Assembly (NCBI GenBank): GCA_943370175.1
Contig: CALRPU020000001.1
Span: 1-64,000 of the forward strand
DNA from: Ideonella_A intermedia_A
GTDB taxonomy: Bacteria > Pseudomonadota > Gammaproteobacteria > Burkholderiales > Burkholderiaceae_C
Direction of reading: 5' to 3'
DNA length: 64,000 nucleotides
Below the pieces are notes generated by a model. It ran no database searches and was not told the origin of the DNA. It saw nothing but the letters and a program-made list of their open reading frames with translations. Every line of letters starts with the position of its first letter. The first letter of the stretch is position 1. This document shows positions 28,355 through 38,729 of this stretch, piece after piece. The position numbers and the translations under genes are program-made.

Positions 28355-28993
28355 ATGACCCTCTCCCTGCCGCCCACCGATCACCTGCTGCTGTACCTGC
28401 CCGCCGTGCTGCTGTGCATCGCCTCGCCGGGGCCGGACATGCTGCTGTCGGTGGCGCGTGGCCTCGGCCAGGGGCGGCTCGCCGCGCTGGTCAGCGCGCT
28501 GGGCACGGGCCTGGGCATCGCCTGCCACAGCCTGCTGGTGGGCCTGGGGCTGACCGCGCTGCTGCAGGCCTCGGTGCTGGCCTTCACCGTGCTGAAACTG
28601 GCCGGTGCCGCCTACCTGGTGTGGCTGGGCGTGCAGGCCATCCGCAACCGCGGCCTCATCACGCTGGACGCGGCGCAGCGCCTGCCGCTGCCGCGCGTGT
28701 TCCTGGCCGGCTGGGTGTCGAACCTGCTGAACCCGAAGGTGGCGGTCTTCGTGCTGGCCTTCATCCCGCAGTTCGTTGACGCCAGCGCCGGGCCGGTGGC
28801 GGGCCAGATCTTCGGCCTGGGCGCGGTCTTTGCGGTGCTGACGGTGGTGATCTATGCCGGCATGGGGGCCTCGGCCTCGGCCATCCGCGGCGTGCTGGTG
28901 CGGCGACCGCAGTGGGTCGCGCGCCTGAACGTGGGCGCCGGCACGGTGCTGGTGGCCTCGGGCCTGGGCGTGCTGGCGCTGCGCCAGCGCTGA
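28355..28993 (+). CDS. LysE family exporter
   Basis: The 212-residue inner-membrane protein has about six hydrophobic helices and the LysE/RhtB signature near its start (CIASPGPDMLLSVARGLGQGR), with the conserved GWVSNLLNPKVAVFVLAFIPQFV in the middle. These proteins export amino acids or related metabolites by proton exchange. Substrate is unknown. It follows the acyl-CoA dehydrogenase by 36 bases and precedes trkA by 24. Confidence 0.9.
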   Translation: MTLSLPPTDHLLLYLPAVLLCIASPGPDMLLSVARGLGQGRLAALVSALGTGLGIACHSLLVGLGLTALLQASVLAFTVLKLAGAAYLVWLGVQAIRNRGLITLDAAQRLPLPRVFLAGWVSNLLNPKVAVFVLAFIPQFVDASAGPVAGQIFGLGAVFAVLTVVIYAGMGASASAIRGVLVRRPQWVARLNVGAGTVLVASGLGVLALRQR

Positions 28994-29017
28994 CCCTGTC
29001 GGCGTCAGAATTCACCC

Positions 29018-30421
29018 ATGAACATCATCATCCTCGGCGCCGGGCGCGTCGGCGAAAGCGTGGCCGACAGCCTGGTGTCCGAGCGCAACGACATCACCGT
29101 CATTGACACCAACCCGCAACGCCTGGCCGCGCTCGAATCGCGCTTGGACCTGCGCGGCGTGGTCGGCAACGGCATTCAGCCGTCGGTGCTGCGCGAGGCG
29201 GGCGCCGAGGACGCCGACATGGTGATCGCCTGCGCGCCGATGGACGAGACCAACCTGGTGGTGTGCAAGGTCGCCCACGACCTCTTCAACGTGCCCACCA
29301 CCATCGCCCGGGTGCGTTCGGACGAGTTCGTCGACGGCAGCCCGCTGATGGCCAAGGCCGGCTTTGCCGTGGACCGGGTGATCTGCCCCGAGGCCTCGCT
29401 GACCAACTACATCGCCAAGCTGATCGACTACCCCGAGGCCTTGCAGGTGCTGGAGTTCGCGCATGGCCTGGTCAGCCTGATCGCGGTGCGCGTGGTCAGC
29501 GGCGGGCCGATGGCCGGGCACGTGATTTCCGAGCTGCCGCAGCTGGTGCCGGACGTCGAGATGCGCTTCGTGGCCATCTACCGCAGCGACGAGCATGGCC
29601 AGGACCGGCAGGTGGTGTGCCAGGGCGCCACCCGCATCGAGCCCGGCGACGAGGTCTTCGTGCTGGCCGCCACCGCCGACATCCGCCGCGTGCTGGACGC
29701 CTTGCGCCGCCGCGACCAGCCGATCCGCCGGGTGATGATCGCCGGCGGCGGGCGCGTGGGCTTGCGCCTGGCCCGCCAGCTGCAGGACGACTGCCGCATC
29801 AAGATCCTTGAACTCGACGCGGCGCGCTGCGAGTACCTGACCACCCAGCTGCCCAACGAGGTGCTGGTGCTGCACGGCGACTCGACCGATGAGGACCTGC
29901 TGGGCGACGAAGGCGTGGCCGACTGCGACCTCTTCCTGTCGCTGACCAGCGACGACGAGGACAACATCATGGCCTGCCTGCTGGCCAAGCGCATGGGCGC
30001 GCGGCGGGTGCTGGCGCTGATCAACCGGCGGGCCTACGCCGACCTGGTGCAGGGCACGCAGATCGACATCGCGCTGTCGCCGGCGCAGACGGTGATTGGC
30101 GAACTGCTGGCCCATGTGCGCCGTGGCGACGTGGAGGCGGTCTACAGCCTGCGCCGCGGCGCCGCCGAGGCGCTGGAGGCGGTGGCCCGCGGCGACCGCA
30201 AGACCTCCAAGGTGGTCGGCCGGCGCATCGAGCAGATCGCGTTGCCGCGCGGCGCTACCATTGGCGCGCTGGTGCGCGGCGAGGGCGAGGACGCGCGGGT
30301 GGTCATCCCGCACCACGACACGGTGATCGAGTCCAACGACCACGTCATCGTCTTCCTGCCGCGCAAGCGCATGGTGCGCGAGGTCGAGAAGCTGTTCCAG
30401 GTCAGCGCCACCTTCTTCTGA
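29018..30421 (+). CDS. trkA: Trk potassium transport NAD-binding protein TrkA
   Basis: TrkA is the cytoplasmic regulatory subunit of the Trk potassium uptake system. The 467-residue protein has the two RCK halves of the family: NIIILGAGRVGESVADSL at the N-terminus and VMIAGGGRVGLRLARQL near residue 240 are the two NAD-binding Rossmann motifs, each followed by a TrkA-C domain. The membrane partner trkH follows 11 bases later, so the pair is an operon. Confidence 0.95.
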   Translation: MNIIILGAGRVGESVADSLVSERNDITVIDTNPQRLAALESRLDLRGVVGNGIQPSVLREAGAEDADMVIACAPMDETNLVVCKVAHDLFNVPTTIARVRSDEFVDGSPLMAKAGFAVDRVICPEASLTNYIAKLIDYPEALQVLEFAHGLVSLIAVRVVSGGPMAGHVISELPQLVPDVEMRFVAIYRSDEHGQDRQVVCQGATRIEPGDEVFVLAATADIRRVLDALRRRDQPIRRVMIAGGGRVGLRLARQLQDDCRIKILELDAARCEYLTTQLPNEVLVLHGDSTDEDLLGDEGVADCDLFLSLTSDDEDNIMACLLAKRMGARRVLALINRRAYADLVQGTQIDIALSPAQTVIGELLAHVRRGDVEAVYSLRRGAAEALEAVARGDRKTSKVVGRRIEQIALPRGATIGALVRGEGEDARVVIPHHDTVIESNDHVIVFLPRKRMVREVEKLFQVSATFF

Positions 30422-30432
30422 CCGGGTCCGCC

Positions 30433-31929
30433 ATGTCCGCTGTGTCTGTGTTTCGTCCGGTCTTCGCGGTGCTTGGCTTGCTGTCGGTGTGCTTTGCGCT
30501 CGCCATGCTGGTGCCGCTGAGCGTGGCCGTGCTGGGGGATGAGCCGAAGGCGGCGCTGGAGGCGCATGCCCTGGCCTTGCTGGCCACCTTGCTGTGCGGC
30601 ACGCTGCTGTGGCTGCCCAACCGCCACGAACGCCGCGAGCTGCAGCCGCGCGACGGCGTGCTGCTGGTGGTGCTGACCTGGACCGTGCTGCCGCTGTTTG
30701 CCAGCCTGCCGCTGCTGGGCTACTTTCACCTGGGTGCCACGCCCATCAGCTTCACGGACGCTTATTTCGAGGCGATGTCCGGCCTGACCACCACCGGGTC
30801 GACCGTGCTCACGGGGCTGGACGTGCTGCCCACCTCCATCAACCTGTGGCGCTGCTTCCTGCAGTGGCTGGGCGGCATGGGCATCCTGGTGCTGGCCGTG
30901 GCCATCCTGCCGCTGCTGGGCATGGGCGGCAGCCAGGTGTTCCGCGCCGAAGCCACCGGGCCGATCAAGGACGCCAAGCTGACCCCGCGCATCGCCGAGA
31001 CCGCCAAGGGCCTGTGGACGGTCTATGTGGTGATGTCGCTGGCTTGCTTGCTGGCTTTTCGCGCGGGGGGCATGAGCTGGACCGACGCGTGGATCCACAT
31101 GTTCGCCACCACCAGCCTGGGTGGCCTGAGCAGTTACGACGCGAGCTTCGGGCACTTCAAGTCGCCGCTGCTGGAGTGGATCTGCGTGGCCTTCATGATG
31201 ATGGCGAGTTGCAGCTTCGCCGTGTATTTCCTGGCGGTGCGCAAGCGCAGCCTGGCGGTGGTGTGGCGCGACGTCGAAGCCCGCGGCACGCTGGGCCTGA
31301 TGACCGTGGCCAGCCTGTTCGTGGCCGGCTGGCTGCTGTTGAAAGGCGTTCCCGACCACCCCGACCTCGAACTCGCCACCGCGCTGCGCTGGGCCTTCTT
31401 CAACGTGGTGTCCATCGCCTCCAGCACCGGCTTTGCGACCACCGACTTCGGCCAGTGGCCGGCGCTGCTGCCGATCCTGATGCTGCTGCTGTCGGGCGTG
31501 GCCACCAGCGCGGGCTCGACCGGGGCGGGCATCAAGATGATGCGGCTGCTGATCCTGCTGAAGGTGGCGCTGCGCGAGCTGCACCGCATCATGCACCCGC
31601 GCATGGTCAAGCCGGTGTTGGTGGGCGGGCGCGCGGTGCCCAACGAGGCGGTGTTTTCCGTGCTGGCCTACATGCTGGTGTATGGCGCCACGGTGCTGGG
31701 CCTGACCCTGGTGATGCTGGCCACCGACCTGCCGTTCGACCTGGCGCTGTCGGCGGTGGTGGCCAGCGTGAACAACATGGGCCCGGGGCTGGGCGCGCTG
31801 GGCCCGTCCGGCAACTTCCAGCTGCTGACGCCGGTGCAGACCTGGGTGTGCACGCTGGCCATGCTGTTGGGGCGGCTGGAGCTGCTGTCGGTGCTGGTGC
31901 TGCTGACGCCGCGCTTCTGGCGGGGCTGA
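30433..31929 (+). CDS. trkH: Trk potassium uptake transmembrane protein TrkH
   Basis: TrkH forms the potassium-conducting membrane pore. The 498-residue protein is strongly hydrophobic and shows the four selectivity-filter repeats of the family, including SGLTTTGSTVLTG near residue 115, ATTSLGGLSS, SIASSTGFATTD and VNNMGPGLG. Length matches E. coli TrkH (483). It is co-transcribed with trkA and the transcript probably ends before the palindrome at 32020. Confidence 0.94.
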   Translation: MSAVSVFRPVFAVLGLLSVCFALAMLVPLSVAVLGDEPKAALEAHALALLATLLCGTLLWLPNRHERRELQPRDGVLLVVLTWTVLPLFASLPLLGYFHLGATPISFTDAYFEAMSGLTTTGSTVLTGLDVLPTSINLWRCFLQWLGGMGILVLAVAILPLLGMGGSQVFRAEATGPIKDAKLTPRIAETAKGLWTVYVVMSLACLLAFRAGGMSWTDAWIHMFATTSLGGLSSYDASFGHFKSPLLEWICVAFMMMASCSFAVYFLAVRKRSLAVVWRDVEARGTLGLMTVASLFVAGWLLLKGVPDHPDLELATALRWAFFNVVSIASSTGFATTDFGQWPALLPILMLLLSGVATSAGSTGAGIKMMRLLILLKVALRELHRIMHPRMVKPVLVGGRAVPNEAVFSVLAYMLVYGATVLGLTLVMLATDLPFDLALSAVVASVNNMGPGLGALGPSGNFQLLTPVQTWVCTLAMLLGRLELLSVLVLLTPRFWRG

Positions 31930-31992
31930 GCGCGGCCCGCGCCGCGGCCGCGCGGTGCGCCGCCCCCGGGTAGTCCCGCATCTCGGCGGCGG

Positions 31993-32020
31993 TTGGCGAG
32001 GGGAGGGGTCGGCCTACAAT
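31993..32020 (+). promoter_or_regulatory. Candidate promoter of the liuB operon
   Basis: TTGGCG (31993-31998), a 16-base spacer and TACAAT (32015-32020) form a sigma-70-like promoter. The TACAAT box shares its last base with the palindrome at 32020-32035, so a bound regulator would cover the transcription start. This favours repression by steric block over the spacer-untwisting mode usual for MerR proteins; that is inference. Confidence 0.55.
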
Positions 32021-32035
32021 TGACGTATACGTCAA
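32020..32035. promoter_or_regulatory. Candidate LiuR operator upstream of liuB
   Basis: A second perfect copy of the palindrome TTGACGTATACGTCAA lies 54 bases before the liuB start, about 12 kb from the copy before liuA. The exact identity of both copies in a GC-rich genome, each in front of a leucine-degradation gene, argues for one shared regulator, most likely LiuR. Confidence 0.78.
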
Positions 32036-32089
32036 CTGCGCGGCGCCCCGGCCCCGTCCTGCCCACCGGCGCGCGCACCCGGAGACCCC

Positions 32090-33712
<1,623 letters not shown>

Positions 33713-33770
33713 CGCCGCGCGGCCGCCGTCGCGGCGCGCCGCGTGGTCGCCCGGCCGTGACCTTGTCAGA

Positions 33771-33810
33771 CCCCGCAGTCCCCCGCAGTCCTTCGCAGTA
33801 ACCCGCAGTA
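33771..33810. repeat. Four 10-base tandem repeats before the acyl-CoA dehydrogenase
   Basis: Four consecutive decamers read CCCCGCAGTC, CCCCGCAGTC, CTTCGCAGTA and ACCCGCAGTA; CGCAGT is invariant. The period of 10 bases is close to one helical turn. They lie in the liuB-acd spacer, directly before the ribosome-binding site of the next gene. They could be a slippage product or a multi-copy binding site; nothing further is visible. Confidence 0.6.
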
Positions 33811-33826
33811 CCCCAGGAGCCACCCC

Positions 33827-34960
33827 ATGGACAGCATCTACCTCAACCACGATCACGAGCAACTGCGCGAGCAGGTCGCGCGCTTCCTTGCCCGCGAGGT
33901 GGAGCCCCACGCCGAGGCCTGGGAAGCCCAGGGGATGGTGCCGCGCGAGGTGCTGCGCAAGATGGGCGACGCCGGGCTGCTCGGCTTGATGTACGACAGC
34001 CAGTACGGCGGCGCCGAGGCCGACGCGCTGACCAACCTGGTGTTCGCCGAGGCGCTGTCGCAGTCGACCTACGCCGGCTTCATCATCACCGTGCTGGTCC
34101 ACACCGACATGGCCAGCCCCCACCTGCACCACGCCGGCACGCCCGAGCAGAAGGCGCGCTGGATGCCGGGCGTGATCGCCGGCAAGACCATCACCGCCGT
34201 GGCCGTGACCGAACCCGGCGCCGGCAGCGACGTGGCCGGCATCACCACCAAGGCCGTGCGAGACGGCAAGGACTGGGTGATCAACGGCACCAAGCTCTAC
34301 ATCACCAACGGCGTGCACGCCGACCTGTACTTCGTGGCCGCGCGCACCTCCACCGCGCGCCACGGCATGACCATCTTCGCCGTCGAGAAGGGCACGCCGG
34401 GCTTCACCGTCGGCCGCGCACTGGACAAATGCGGCTGGCGCTCGTCGGACACCGCCGAGCTGGTGTTCGACAACGTGCGCATCCCGGCCGAGAACATCCT
34501 GGGCGAGGAGAACAAGGGCTTCTATTCGGTCATGAAGAACTTCCAGACCGAGCGCATCGCCCTGGGCGCGATGGCGGTGGGCCATTGCCAGCAGGCCATC
34601 CGCCTGGCGCTGGCGCACGTGCGCGACCGCCGCGCCTTCGGCGGCACGCTGTTCGACAAGCAGGTGGTGCGCCAACGCCTGGCCATGCTGGACGCCAAGA
34701 CCCGCGCCGCGCGGCAGTTCGCCTACCACTGCGCCTGGCGCGTCACCCAGGGCCAGGACGTGGTGCAGGACGTGTCGATGCTCAAGGCCCTGACCGGCGA
34801 ACTCGTCAACGAGGTGGTGCTGGGCTGCCAGCAGTTCTTCGGCGGCAGCGGCTACATGCGCGGCATGCCCATCGAGCGGCTGTGGCGCGACGCGCGCATC
34901 CTGGCCATCGGCGGCGGCGCCACCGAGGTGATGCTCGACGAAGCGGCCAAACGCTACTGA
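33827..34960 (+). CDS. Acyl-CoA dehydrogenase with IVD/LCAD-type active site
   Basis: The 377-residue protein is a complete acyl-CoA dehydrogenase (VTEPGAGSDVAGI, LYITNG). The catalytic glutamate of most family members is missing at the C-terminus (AIGGGATEVMLDEAAKRY). Instead Glu242 in FQTERIALGAM occupies the position used by isovaleryl- and long-chain enzymes. Lying between liuB and liuC it is probably part of branched-chain or citronellyl-type acyl-CoA oxidation; the exact substrate is open. AGGAG precedes the ATG by seven bases. Confidence 0.9.
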   Translation: MDSIYLNHDHEQLREQVARFLAREVEPHAEAWEAQGMVPREVLRKMGDAGLLGLMYDSQYGGAEADALTNLVFAEALSQSTYAGFIITVLVHTDMASPHLHHAGTPEQKARWMPGVIAGKTITAVAVTEPGAGSDVAGITTKAVRDGKDWVINGTKLYITNGVHADLYFVAARTSTARHGMTIFAVEKGTPGFTVGRALDKCGWRSSDTAELVFDNVRIPAENILGEENKGFYSVMKNFQTERIALGAMAVGHCQQAIRLALAHVRDRRAFGGTLFDKQVVRQRLAMLDAKTRAARQFAYHCAWRVTQGQDVVQDVSMLKALTGELVNEVVLGCQQFFGGSGYMRGMPIERLWRDARILAIGGGATEVMLDEAAKRY

Positions 34961-35087
34961 GCGCCCCCCGGGCCGGGCTGCGCCCAGCCCGCCCCGCGCG
35001 GGGGCCAATGCAACGTGGGGCAGCCCGGCGTTTCCTTGAAAGCCCGCGTGCCGAGCCGGCCTTGACATCCACCCAGCGAAAGCGGCC

Positions 35088-35876
35088 ATGACCACCACCA
35101 CCCTCGACCTCCAGCGCCACGGCCCCGTGGCCCGCGTGTACCTGAACCGGCCGGAAGTGCGCAATGCCTTCAACGACGGCGTGATCGCCGAGCTGACCGC
35201 CGTGTTCCGCGAGCTGGGCCGCGACGAGGGCCTGCGCGCCATCGTGCTGGGCGGCCACGGCAAGGCCTTCTGCGCCGGCGCCGACCTGAACTGGATGCGC
35301 GCCATGGCCGGCTACGACTGGGAGCAGAACCGCGCCGACGCCCAGGCGCTGGCCGACATGCTGTGGGCCGTGTACCGCTGCCCGGTGCCGGTGATCGGCC
35401 GGCTGCACGGCGACTGCTACGCCGGCGGCATGGGCTTGGCCGCGGCCTGCGACGTGCTGGTGGCGGCCGAGGGCGTCACCTTCTGCCTGAGCGAGGCCCG
35501 CCTGGGCCTGCTGCCGGGCACCATCAGCCCCTACGTGATCCGCGCGATGGGCGAGCAGGCGGCCCGCCGCTACTTCATCACCGCCGAGCGCTTCAGCGCC
35601 GCCCAGGCCCAGGCCATGGGCATGGTGCACGAGGTGTGCGCGGCCGAGGCGCTGGACGCCACCGTCGACGCCCTGGTGCAGACGCTGGTGGACAACGGCC
35701 CGATGGCCACGCGCGCCTGCAAGGCGCTGGTGCAGGACGTGGCCGGCCACCCCATCGACGCCGCGCTGCGCGCCGAGACCGCGCGCCGCATTGCCGACAT
35801 CCGCGCCAGCGACGAGGGCAAGGAAGGCCTGCAATCCTTCCTGGGCAAACGCGCGCCGGGCTGGCTGCTGCGCTGA
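35088..35876 (+). CDS. liuC: 3-Methylglutaconyl-CoA hydratase (enoyl-CoA hydratase family)
   Basis: LiuC hydrates 3-methylglutaconyl-CoA to HMG-CoA. The 262-residue crotonase-fold protein has the oxyanion-hole segments AFCAGADLNWM and GDCYAGGMGLAAACDVLVA, and the region SEARLGLLPGTISPYV, which is typical of this subfamily. The assignment rests on its place between liuB and liuD as well as sequence. The ribosome-binding site is weak. Confidence 0.9.
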   Translation: MTTTTLDLQRHGPVARVYLNRPEVRNAFNDGVIAELTAVFRELGRDEGLRAIVLGGHGKAFCAGADLNWMRAMAGYDWEQNRADAQALADMLWAVYRCPVPVIGRLHGDCYAGGMGLAAACDVLVAAEGVTFCLSEARLGLLPGTISPYVIRAMGEQAARRYFITAERFSAAQAQAMGMVHEVCAAEALDATVDALVQTLVDNGPMATRACKALVQDVAGHPIDAALRAETARRIADIRASDEGKEGLQSFLGKRAPGWLLR

Positions 35877-35949
35877 GCCGGGCGTTGTTGCCACCCGCCG
35901 CTGCACACTGACGATCCCGGCCACCCCCGCCGCTCGCCCCCTCGCCACC

Positions 35950-36570
35950 ATGCCGCTGTCCCTCGACACCTCGCACCTGCTCGCCGTGGCCGCCGCACTC
36001 GGCTGGGCCAGCGGGTTGCGGCTGTACGCGGTGCTGTTCCTGACCGGCGTGGCCGGGGCGGCCGGCTGGGTGGCGCTGCCGCCGGGCCTGCAGGTGCTGC
36101 AAAGCCCGGCCATGCTGGGCGCCAGCGGCCTGATGCTGTTCGTCGAGTTCTTCGCCGACAAGATCCCCGGCCTGGACACGGTGTGGGACCTGATCCACAC
36201 CGTCGTGCGCATTCCCGCCGGCGCCGCGCTGGCCGGCGCGGTGTTCGGCGCCGACCAGGGCAGCTGGGCCATGGCCGCGGCCTTGCTGGGCGGCACGCTG
36301 GCCGCCACCAGCCACGTGGCCAAGGCCACCACGCGCGCGGCCGTCAACACCTCGCCGGAACCGTTTTCCAACATCGGCATGTCGCTGCTGGGCGACGCCG
36401 CCGTGCCCACGATGCTGTGGCTGTCGTGGGCGCACCCGCTTTGGTTTGCCGGGCTGCTGGCGGTGGCGCTGGCGGTGATGGGTGTGCTGATCTGGGTGCT
36501 GTCCAAGTTCCTGCGCGCGCTGTTCCGGCGCGCGGCGCAGTGGTTCGGCGGCCGCGCTCCGGCGGCTTGA
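35950..36570 (+). CDS. DUF4126 family membrane protein
   Basis: The 206-residue protein is a predicted inner-membrane protein with about five hydrophobic helices. The N-terminal GWASGLRLYAVLFLTGVAG and the stretch EFFADKIPGLDTVWDLIHTVVRIPAGA are characteristic of DUF4126, whose function is unknown. The start at 35950 (MPLSLDTSHLL) was chosen because the upstream in-frame sequence overlaps liuC. It interrupts the liu genes in the same direction and is probably co-transcribed. Confidence 0.8.
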   Translation: MPLSLDTSHLLAVAAALGWASGLRLYAVLFLTGVAGAAGWVALPPGLQVLQSPAMLGASGLMLFVEFFADKIPGLDTVWDLIHTVVRIPAGAALAGAVFGADQGSWAMAAALLGGTLAATSHVAKATTRAAVNTSPEPFSNIGMSLLGDAAVPTMLWLSWAHPLWFAGLLAVALAVMGVLIWVLSKFLRALFRRAAQWFGGRAPAA

Positions 36571-36669
36571 CGCGCAACGCCGTGCCCAGATCCGCCCAAC
36601 AGATCCGCCCACCCGGCTTGCCCACCCCCGCACTTTGCCCGCCCTCTTTTCCCGCCTGGAGTCCCCGCC

Positions 36670-38718
36670 ATGTTCACCAAGATCCTGATCGCCAACCGCG
36701 GTGAGATCGCCTGCCGCGTCGCCGCGACGGCGCGTCGCATGGGCATCCGCACCGTGGCGGTCTATTCCGACGCCGACGCCCACGCGCGCCACGTCCTGGC
36801 CTGCGACGAGGCCGTGCACATCGGCCCCTCGTCGCCGAAGGACAGCTACCTGCGCGCCGACCGCATCCTCGAGGTCGCCCGCGCCACCGGCGCACAGGCG
36901 GTGCACCCCGGCTACGGTTTTCTCAGCGAGAACGAGGCCTTCGCCCAGGCCTGTGAAGACGCGGGCATCGCCTTCATCGGCCCGCCGGCCTCGGCCATCC
37001 TGGCGATGGGCCTGAAGGCCGAGTCCAAGCGCCTGATGGGCCAGGCCGGCGTGCCGCTGGTGCCGGGCTACCACGGCGCCGACCAGGACCCCGCGCTGCT
37101 GCAGCGCGAAGCCGACGCCATCGGCTACCCGGTGCTGATCAAGGCCAGCGCCGGTGGCGGTGGCAAGGGCATGCGCATCGTCACCCGCGCCGACGAATTC
37201 GCCGCCGCGCTGGCCAGTTGCCAGCGCGAGGCGCGCAACAGCTTCGGCGACGACGCGGTGCTGATCGAACGCTACGTCACCCGCCCGCGCCACATCGAGA
37301 TCCAGGTCTTCGGCGACCGGCATGGCAACCTGGTCTACCTGTTCGAGCGCGACTGCTCGGTGCAGCGCCGCCACCAGAAGGTGCTGGAAGAAGCACCCGC
37401 CCCGGGCATGAGCGAGGCCCGTCGCCGCGAGATGGGCGAGGCCGCGGTGGCCGCCGCGCGCGCGGTGGGCTACGTCGGCGCCGGCACCGTGGAGTTCATC
37501 GCCGAGCCCCAGCCCGACGGCGAGTTGCGCTTCTACTTCATGGAGATGAACACCCGGCTGCAGGTGGAACACCCCGTGACCGAGGCCATCACCGGCTTCG
37601 ACCTGGTCGAGTGGCAGCTGCGCGTGGCCGCCGGCGAGCGCCTGCCCCAGCTGCAGCACGAGCTGCAACGCCACGGCCACGCCATCGAGGCTCGAATCTG
37701 CGCCGAGAACCCTGACGCCAATTTCCTGCCCGCCACCGGCCGGCTCGACGTGGCGCGCTGGCCCGCGCACGTGGCCTTCACGCGCCATGCCGATGGCCCG
37801 GCCGCGGCCGAATCGGCGCCGGTGCGCATCGACGCGGGCGTGGGCGAGGGCGACGCCATCTCGCCTTTCTACGACTCGATGGTGGCCAAGCTCATCGTCT
37901 GGGGCGCCGACCGCGACCAGGCGCTGGCGCGGCTGGACGCCGCGCTGGCGCAGACGCACATCGTCGGCCTGCACACCAATGTGGCCTTCCTGCGCCGCGT
38001 CGTCACCAGCCGCAGCTTCGCCACCGCCGACCTCGACACCGCGCTGATCGAGCGCGAGCGCGCCGCGCTGTTCGACGCCCCGCCGCTGGCGCTGCGCTGG
38101 GTGGCCGCGGGCGTGTTCGCCCACCTGCTGAGCAGCGAGCGCGGCCTGGAAACGACCGACCCGTGGAGCCGCCGCGACGGCTGGCGCCTGCACGGCGCGG
38201 CCTTGCGCCGTCTCGACCTGGAGGTGGCCGGCGCGCACCATGTGCTGCGGCTGGAGCGCAACCACCAGGGCGACGCGCAGCTGGTGATCGGCGCCGAGCG
38301 CTGGCCCTTTGCCCACACCGCCCGCGGCGCCGACCAGTTCGACCTGCAGCTTGGCGACGAGCGCCAGGTGTTGTCGGTCTATGCCCAGGGCGAGCGCTAC
38401 CACCTGTTCGGCGCCGCCGGGTCGGCCCAGGCCACGCCGTTCGACCCCATCGCCCATGCCGGCGAGGGCGCCAGCGAAGGCGGCCGCCTGACCGCGCCGA
38501 TGCCCGGCAAGCTGATCGCCTTCCTGGCGCAGCCGGGCGACGCGGTCGCCAAGGGCCAACCCCTGGCGGTGATGGAAGCGATGAAAATGGAACACACCAT
38601 CACCGCCCCGCGCGACGGTCGCGTCGAAGCGCTGATGTACGCGGTGGGCGACCAGGTGGCCGAGGGCGGCGAGCTGCTGACGCTGTCGGCCCTGGAACCT
38701 GCGCCCGCCGCCCCCTGA
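36670..38718 (+). CDS. liuD: 3-Methylcrotonyl-CoA carboxylase alpha subunit (biotin carboxylase plus biotin carrier)
   Basis: LiuD carboxylates its own biotin with ATP and bicarbonate, then hands CO2 to LiuB. The 682-residue protein has the biotin carboxylase domain (KILIANRGEIACRV at the start, ATP-grasp loop KASAGGGGKGMRIV, MEMNTRLQVEHPVTE), a linker domain (about 460-600) and a C-terminal biotinyl domain with EAMKMEHT, biotin Lys639. Domain order and length match the family. GGAG precedes the ATG. Confidence 0.95.
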   Translation: MFTKILIANRGEIACRVAATARRMGIRTVAVYSDADAHARHVLACDEAVHIGPSSPKDSYLRADRILEVARATGAQAVHPGYGFLSENEAFAQACEDAGIAFIGPPASAILAMGLKAESKRLMGQAGVPLVPGYHGADQDPALLQREADAIGYPVLIKASAGGGGKGMRIVTRADEFAAALASCQREARNSFGDDAVLIERYVTRPRHIEIQVFGDRHGNLVYLFERDCSVQRRHQKVLEEAPAPGMSEARRREMGEAAVAAARAVGYVGAGTVEFIAEPQPDGELRFYFMEMNTRLQVEHPVTEAITGFDLVEWQLRVAAGERLPQLQHELQRHGHAIEARICAENPDANFLPATGRLDVARWPAHVAFTRHADGPAAAESAPVRIDAGVGEGDAISPFYDSMVAKLIVWGADRDQALARLDAALAQTHIVGLHTNVAFLRRVVTSRSFATADLDTALIERERAALFDAPPLALRWVAAGVFAHLLSSERGLETTDPWSRRDGWRLHGAALRRLDLEVAGAHHVLRLERNHQGDAQLVIGAERWPFAHTARGADQFDLQLGDERQVLSVYAQGERYHLFGAAGSAQATPFDPIAHAGEGASEGGRLTAPMPGKLIAFLAQPGDAVAKGQPLAVMEAMKMEHTITAPRDGRVEALMYAVGDQVAEGGELLTLSALEPAPAAP

Positions 38719-38729
38719 CGGAGACCCCC

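Noticed and set aside
33771..33810. CRISPR-like repeat
   Set aside because: The units are 10 bases long, contiguous and without spacers; no cas gene is present.
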